The notes below the pieces were generated by a model, which saw nothing but the letters and a program-made list of their open reading frames with translations, ran no database searches and had not been told where the DNA came from. From assembly GCA_902385025.1 (NCBI GenBank), contig CABMDX010000268.1:1-8799 (forward strand): a stretch of 8,799 nt of DNA, in the 5' to 3' direction. Numbering within the stretch: the first letter of the stretch is position 1; each line of letters opens with the position of its first letter. The position numbers and the translations under genes were made by a program. Below are positions 6,339-8,799 of the stretch, piece after piece. This stretch comes from an uncultured archaeon. Its GTDB lineage: Archaea > Halobacteriota > Methanosarcinia > Methanotrichales > Methanotrichaceae.

Positions 6339-7603
6339 TGCATTGCACCTTCCAGGGCTAAAGGAACGATTCTCGTCATATGGGTTTCTGGCCCGTAGAC
6401 CTCGATTGGCACACCCAGCTTCAAGCCTTCCTCGCGCATGAGCTTCAATCCCTGCTCAAAATTGGGGCCGCCTCTTCGCACATAGATCTTAACGCCCGCG
6501 GCCTGGAGCTTCTCTTTCTCTTCCTCCAGGGCCATTACCACACCCTTGAAGGTCTTGGCCACATCGGTGAAGTTGGCGATAGCGCCTCCAATGAGGAGCA
6601 CCTTGCCTTCGGGACTAATATGGCGCGTCATCAGATCCAGAATAGTCTTGGTATAATAGTAGGTCTCCTCAGTGTTTGGATCGCCGCTGTACTCTCCATA
6701 ATTGGCCATCTCTCTGGCATAACCCAGATCGCAGATGGTATCGGCATAAATCACGCTCGCGCCTCCACCTGCCACCATGGTCCAGACACGCCCCTCGGGG
6801 TTCAGGATGGTCAGCTTGAGGGATGCACCCGTTTTGGAATCGAGATCCTTGATGAACTGCTCTTCCCGAGAGAGGCTCCTTCCGAAAGGCTCCGGGAATG
6901 CCAGGCTATCCCACCGCTTCCTCTGCCAGTACTCTTCGGCATCATCAAGCTTTGCGACCATATCCAGCGGCACGATGCTGCTGCCATGAAAGGCAAAGGG
7001 ATTGATCTCCAGATAGGCAAAGCCCAGTTCGGCGTAGAACTGATAGAGAGCCAGGACGAATTTCTCCACAGATGCGGCTTTGCCTGCCAGGCTTCTCTCA
7101 AGCTGGGCTCTGAGGTCCATGTTGTCGATACCTTCCAAAGCATCCACATGCACCCGAATTACCCTATCCCAATTCTCCTCAACAGAAATGCCACCCTGTG
7201 GGGAGATGAAGATATTGTCGCCATCGTAGTCGGAGCTAATTGCCACATAAAGCTCCTCATCGTGTGGTATGAAGGGTTCAATCAAGAAATGAGTAAGCTT
7301 GCCTGCTATGCCTCCTACGACAACCTCAGCTCCCATATTCTCATTGAGGTACTTCTTCACCCCGTCCCAATTTGCATCCAAAAGGACCAGTCCGTATTTG
7401 CCCCTCTTGCCAAAGAGCTGGTCCGGCTTGACCACAAGCCTCTCAGTCCTCAGCCATGGGTTCGTATTTGCCAGACCCTCCAGATCCGTCTCAGGTCCCA
7501 CCAGGGCGAGATCGCCTCTATAGGAGAAATCATTGAGGTACTCGGGAAGGTATTTGGCCAACAAACGTTTTGCATCGTATTCCCTAATGCCTCTCTGTGC
7601 CAT
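6335..7603 (-). CDS. aclB: ATP-citrate lyase small (ATP-grasp, citrate-binding) subunit
   Basis: 422 residues, equivalent to the first about 425 residues of human ACLY, to plant ACLA, and to bacterial AclB. Residues about 1-240 form an ATP-grasp domain like the succinyl-CoA synthetase beta chain, with VVKPDQLFGKRGK (57-69) for nucleotide binding and LEINP (198-202) for metal binding. Residues about 255-422 form the citrate-binding domain. It has TMVAGGGASVIYADTICDLG (275-294), GGAIANFTD (N344, T346) and VRRGGPN (R377), which match the human citrate contacts N346, T348 and R379 as I recall them. It activates citrate together with AclA. The ATG at 7603 is chosen because it aligns with the ACLY N-terminus and has GGTGG 8 nt upstream. 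A TTG at 7684 is also in frame but would add 27 residues absent from the family and run into the divergent gene. It is the first gene of the operon aclB-aclA-aconitase family. Small-before-large order mirrors the eukaryotic fusion. Confidence 0.96.
   Translation of the reverse strand: MAQRGIREYDAKRLLAKYLPEYLNDFSYRGDLALVGPETDLEGLANTNPWLRTERLVVKPDQLFGKRGKYGLVLLDANWDGVKKYLNENMGAEVVVGGIAGKLTHFLIEPFIPHDEELYVAISSDYDGDNIFISPQGGISVEENWDRVIRVHVDALEGIDNMDLRAQLERSLAGKAASVEKFVLALYQFYAELGFAYLEINPFAFHGSSIVPLDMVAKLDDAEEYWQRKRWDSLAFPEPFGRSLSREEQFIKDLDSKTGASLKLTILNPEGRVWTMVAGGGASVIYADTICDLGYAREMANYGEYSGDPNTEETYYYTKTILDLMTRHISPEGKVLLIGGAIANFTDVAKTFKGVVMALEEEKEKLQAAGVKIYVRRGGPNFEQGLKLMREEGLKLGVPIEVYGPETHMTRIVPLALEGAMQ
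6346..6353 (-). promoter_or_regulatory. Shine-Dalgarno of aclA inside the end of aclB
   Basis: GGAAGGTG on the minus strand lies 7 nt before the aclA ATG at 6338, within the last codons of aclB. Together with the ATGA stop/start overlap it supports coupled, balanced translation of the two subunits. Confidence 0.6.
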
Positions 7604-7611
7604 GTCCAAAA

Positions 7612-7616
7612 CCACC
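7612..7616 (-). promoter_or_regulatory. Shine-Dalgarno deciding the aclB start
   Basis: GGTGG on the minus strand (in AAGGTGG) lies 8 nt before the ATG at 7603. It supports this start over the in-frame TTG at 7684, which lies inside the divergent gene. Confidence 0.55.
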
Positions 7617-7630
7617 TTCGCCGCCCTAAT

Positions 7631-7650
7631 GTTTTTCTTATTTACAAACC
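7631..7650. promoter_or_regulatory. shared divergent promoter region (aclB operon and methyltransferase-like gene)
   Basis: The only A/T-rich block in the 74-nt gap between the divergent starts at 7603 and 7678. The plus strand contains CTTATTTACAAA and the minus strand TTTGTAAATAAG. The block is centred about 36-39 nt from both start codons, a good distance for a TATA box in either direction. One element, or two overlapping ones, may serve both genes, which would link their expression. Inferred from pattern. Confidence 0.4.
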
Positions 7651-7668
7651 TTTCCAATGATCTTGTCA

Positions 7669-7674
7669 GAGGTG
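7669..7674 (+). promoter_or_regulatory. Shine-Dalgarno deciding the start of the methyltransferase-like gene
   Basis: GAGGTG, with three bases before the ATG at 7678, is a strong archaeal ribosome-binding site. It favours 7678 over the upstream in-frame ATG at 7657, which has none and lies in the promoter region. Confidence 0.55.
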
Positions 7675-7677
7675 CCA

Positions 7678-8715
7678 ATGGCAAAGAGTAAAATACCCCA
7701 GAGAGATAGGCAAATTATGAAGTGCCCTGCTTGCGAAAACTCTTGCGTAAAGAACGCAGAAGAGATAATAGCCAGCATAGAGCAAAGGTATCTGGCCTGC
7801 CAGAGCTGCCCCCCTGAGCCGAATTTGGACAAGACCGGTCCTTTTAAAGAGCAGCCGAAGAGGCTTGAGCGATGCGACTCATGCCAGAGAGCAACGCTTG
7901 ATGCAGTTATGCTCGATTGCCTGCGCATCCTGGTGGAGCATGGGCTGCGCGATGCAAGGGATACATTGCGTTCCGTTGGCATGCCACTAATAGAGGTGGG
8001 CTATCCTCTGGCCTATTCGCCGAGGCTTGGGCCCCGGAGCTTGATTATAATCGGGGAGAGGCTGAACAAGGATGCGGCGAAAGAGATGCTGGAGCAGATT
8101 CCCGAGATCAAGGGCGTCATCTTGAGCCGCGGCATAGCCGGCATGCGTGAATACGGCACAAAACCGCTGGAGAATGAGCTTCTGGCTGGCTGCGATTTGC
8201 GAGCCGACATTATCCAGAGCCTCTTTGGGGAGCTGGTCATCTACAAGAGCCAGTCCCGGATTCATATTGAGTTCTCACGGCAAAGCGCCCCAAAGATGAA
8301 AATCCTGGAACAAATTTGCATGCAGGGCAGGCATCGCGAAGTTGTGGATGGCCTATGCGGCCCCGGAACTTTGGGGCTGATGTGTGCCCTGGCAGGAGCA
8401 AAGCGCGTCGTGCTCAACGATGCCTGGCTCCCTGCGGTGCAAAATACGCTGCTGAATCTGGAGGTCAACCGACAAATCCTTGGAATTGAGGTGATAGAAT
8501 ATCCAGAGACACCGCTCGGGGCGGTAGGAAGCGAGCCCGTGCTCATGGGCCATGCGCGCGGGGCCTGTGAGATCGAGGTATATCATGGCGATCTGTCGAA
8601 GCTCTTTTTGAGAGCCAGACCTGCTGGCCTTTGCCTGATCGACCATTTTCCAGGATCGAAGACCGCCGAGATGGAAAGAGCCTGCAACTGCTGCAAAGAA
8701 TTGGTAATAATATAA
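7678..8715 (+). CDS. cysteine-rich protein with class I SAM methyltransferase-like domain (function unknown)
   Basis: 345 residues from the ATG at 7678. The N-terminus has three CxxC pairs: CPAC (16-19, plus C23), CQSC (41-44) and CDSC (66-69). This suggests zinc-ribbon or metal binding. A middle region (about 100-215) contains RGIAGMREYG and NELLAG, faintly like the D2 region of Trm5/Tyw2 tRNA methyltransferases. Then follows a Rossmann methyltransferase-like core: motif I VVDGLCGPGTLG (222-233), an acidic residue after the second strand (VVLND, D248), GDL (D305) and a motif IV-like LIDHFPG (320-326) instead of the usual DPP/NPP. The C-terminus holds another cysteine cluster (C336, C338, C339). 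Class I folding with SAM binding is likely from motif I. An RNA substrate is only a guess based on the Trm5-like resemblance and zinc motifs. I do not recognise a named family. It is divergent from aclB, possibly sharing a promoter, and its stop codon abuts the 3' end of a tRNA gene on the other strand. Confidence 0.8.
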   Translation: MAKSKIPQRDRQIMKCPACENSCVKNAEEIIASIEQRYLACQSCPPEPNLDKTGPFKEQPKRLERCDSCQRATLDAVMLDCLRILVEHGLRDARDTLRSVGMPLIEVGYPLAYSPRLGPRSLIIIGERLNKDAAKEMLEQIPEIKGVILSRGIAGMREYGTKPLENELLAGCDLRADIIQSLFGELVIYKSQSRIHIEFSRQSAPKMKILEQICMQGRHREVVDGLCGPGTLGLMCALAGAKRVVLNDAWLPAVQNTLLNLEVNRQILGIEVIEYPETPLGAVGSEPVLMGHARGACEIEVYHGDLSKLFLRARPAGLCLIDHFPGSKTAEMERACNCCKELVII

Positions 8716-8790
8716 TGGGACAGGGCGGATTGGAACCGCGGTCCAAGAGTCCCAAACCCTCGAGGATAGACCAGGCTACCCCACTGTCCC
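8716..8790 (-). tRNA. tRNA-Pro (anticodon UGG)
   Basis: 75 nt on the minus strand. The acceptor stem GGGACAG/CTGTCCC pairs perfectly over 7 bp with discriminator A73. The D loop has A14-G15, GG (18-19) and A21. The anticodon stem GAGGG/CTCTT (two G-U pairs) encloses TTTGGGA, giving anticodon TGG with G37, as expected for proline. The variable loop is 4 nt. The T arm CGCGG-TTCCAAT-CCGCC has four good pairs but a C49-C65 mismatch, and position 57 is C where a purine is nearly universal. T13 and T22 are also unpaired. CCA is not encoded, which is common in archaea. No intron. The 3' end touches the stop codon of the preceding plus-strand gene. Its promoter lies beyond the window. Confidence 0.9.
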
Positions 8791-8799
8791 AAAAGACAA

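Noticed and set aside
6380..7660. 426-codon open frame antisense to nearly all of aclB
   Set aside because: Its length is notable, but aclB is certain from its catalytic motifs. The antisense product has His/Leu/Ile-rich composition without domain signatures, and no Shine-Dalgarno was seen.
7604..7684. TTG-initiated 27-residue N-terminal extension of AclB
   Set aside because: The extension is absent from the ACLY N-terminus, would cover the likely promoter and enter the divergent gene. The ATG at 7603 has its own GGTGG site.

Overview
The window looks like chromosomal DNA of a methanogenic euryarchaeon, possibly an aceticlastic one such as Methanothrix/Methanosaeta. Supporting this are archaeal TATA-like elements upstream of genes, GGTG/GAGG Shine-Dalgarno sites, a tRNA gene without encoded CCA, and a pentapeptide-repeat membrane protein of a type I recall from Methanosarcinales. 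The genus is an inference. No phage, transposon, CRISPR or plasmid feature was seen.

Layout from left to right. (1) 1-604, minus strand: 3'-truncated HD-domain phosphohydrolase. (2) 741-1403, minus: complete PHP-domain phosphoesterase. (3) 1404-1624: intergenic stretch with several inverted repeats. (4) 1625-3076, plus: AT-rich gene for a secreted or membrane pentapeptide-repeat protein with two C-terminal membrane helices. (5) 3180-7603, minus: a compact operon, in transcription order aclB (ATP-citrate lyase small subunit), aclA (large subunit, 4-nt ATGA overlap), then an aconitase/isopropylmalate dehydratase-family large subunit. (6) 7678-8715, plus and divergent from aclB: a cysteine-rich protein with a SAM-methyltransferase-like domain. 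(7) 8716-8790, minus: tRNA-Pro(UGG), whose 3' end touches the stop codon of the preceding gene.

The metabolic core is the acl operon. ATP-citrate lyase interconverts citrate + CoA + ATP and acetyl-CoA + oxaloacetate + ADP + Pi. A hydro-lyase of the aconitase superfamily in the same operon suggests the pair handles C6 tricarboxylates. In a methanogen the likely need is 2-oxoglutarate for glutamate and coenzyme B, so the lyase may run toward citrate. That is a hypothesis: the sequence shows the enzymes and their linkage, not the direction of flux.

The other genes look unrelated to each other. There is no gene-free stretch above 300 bases. The longest gap is about 220 bases (1404-1624).
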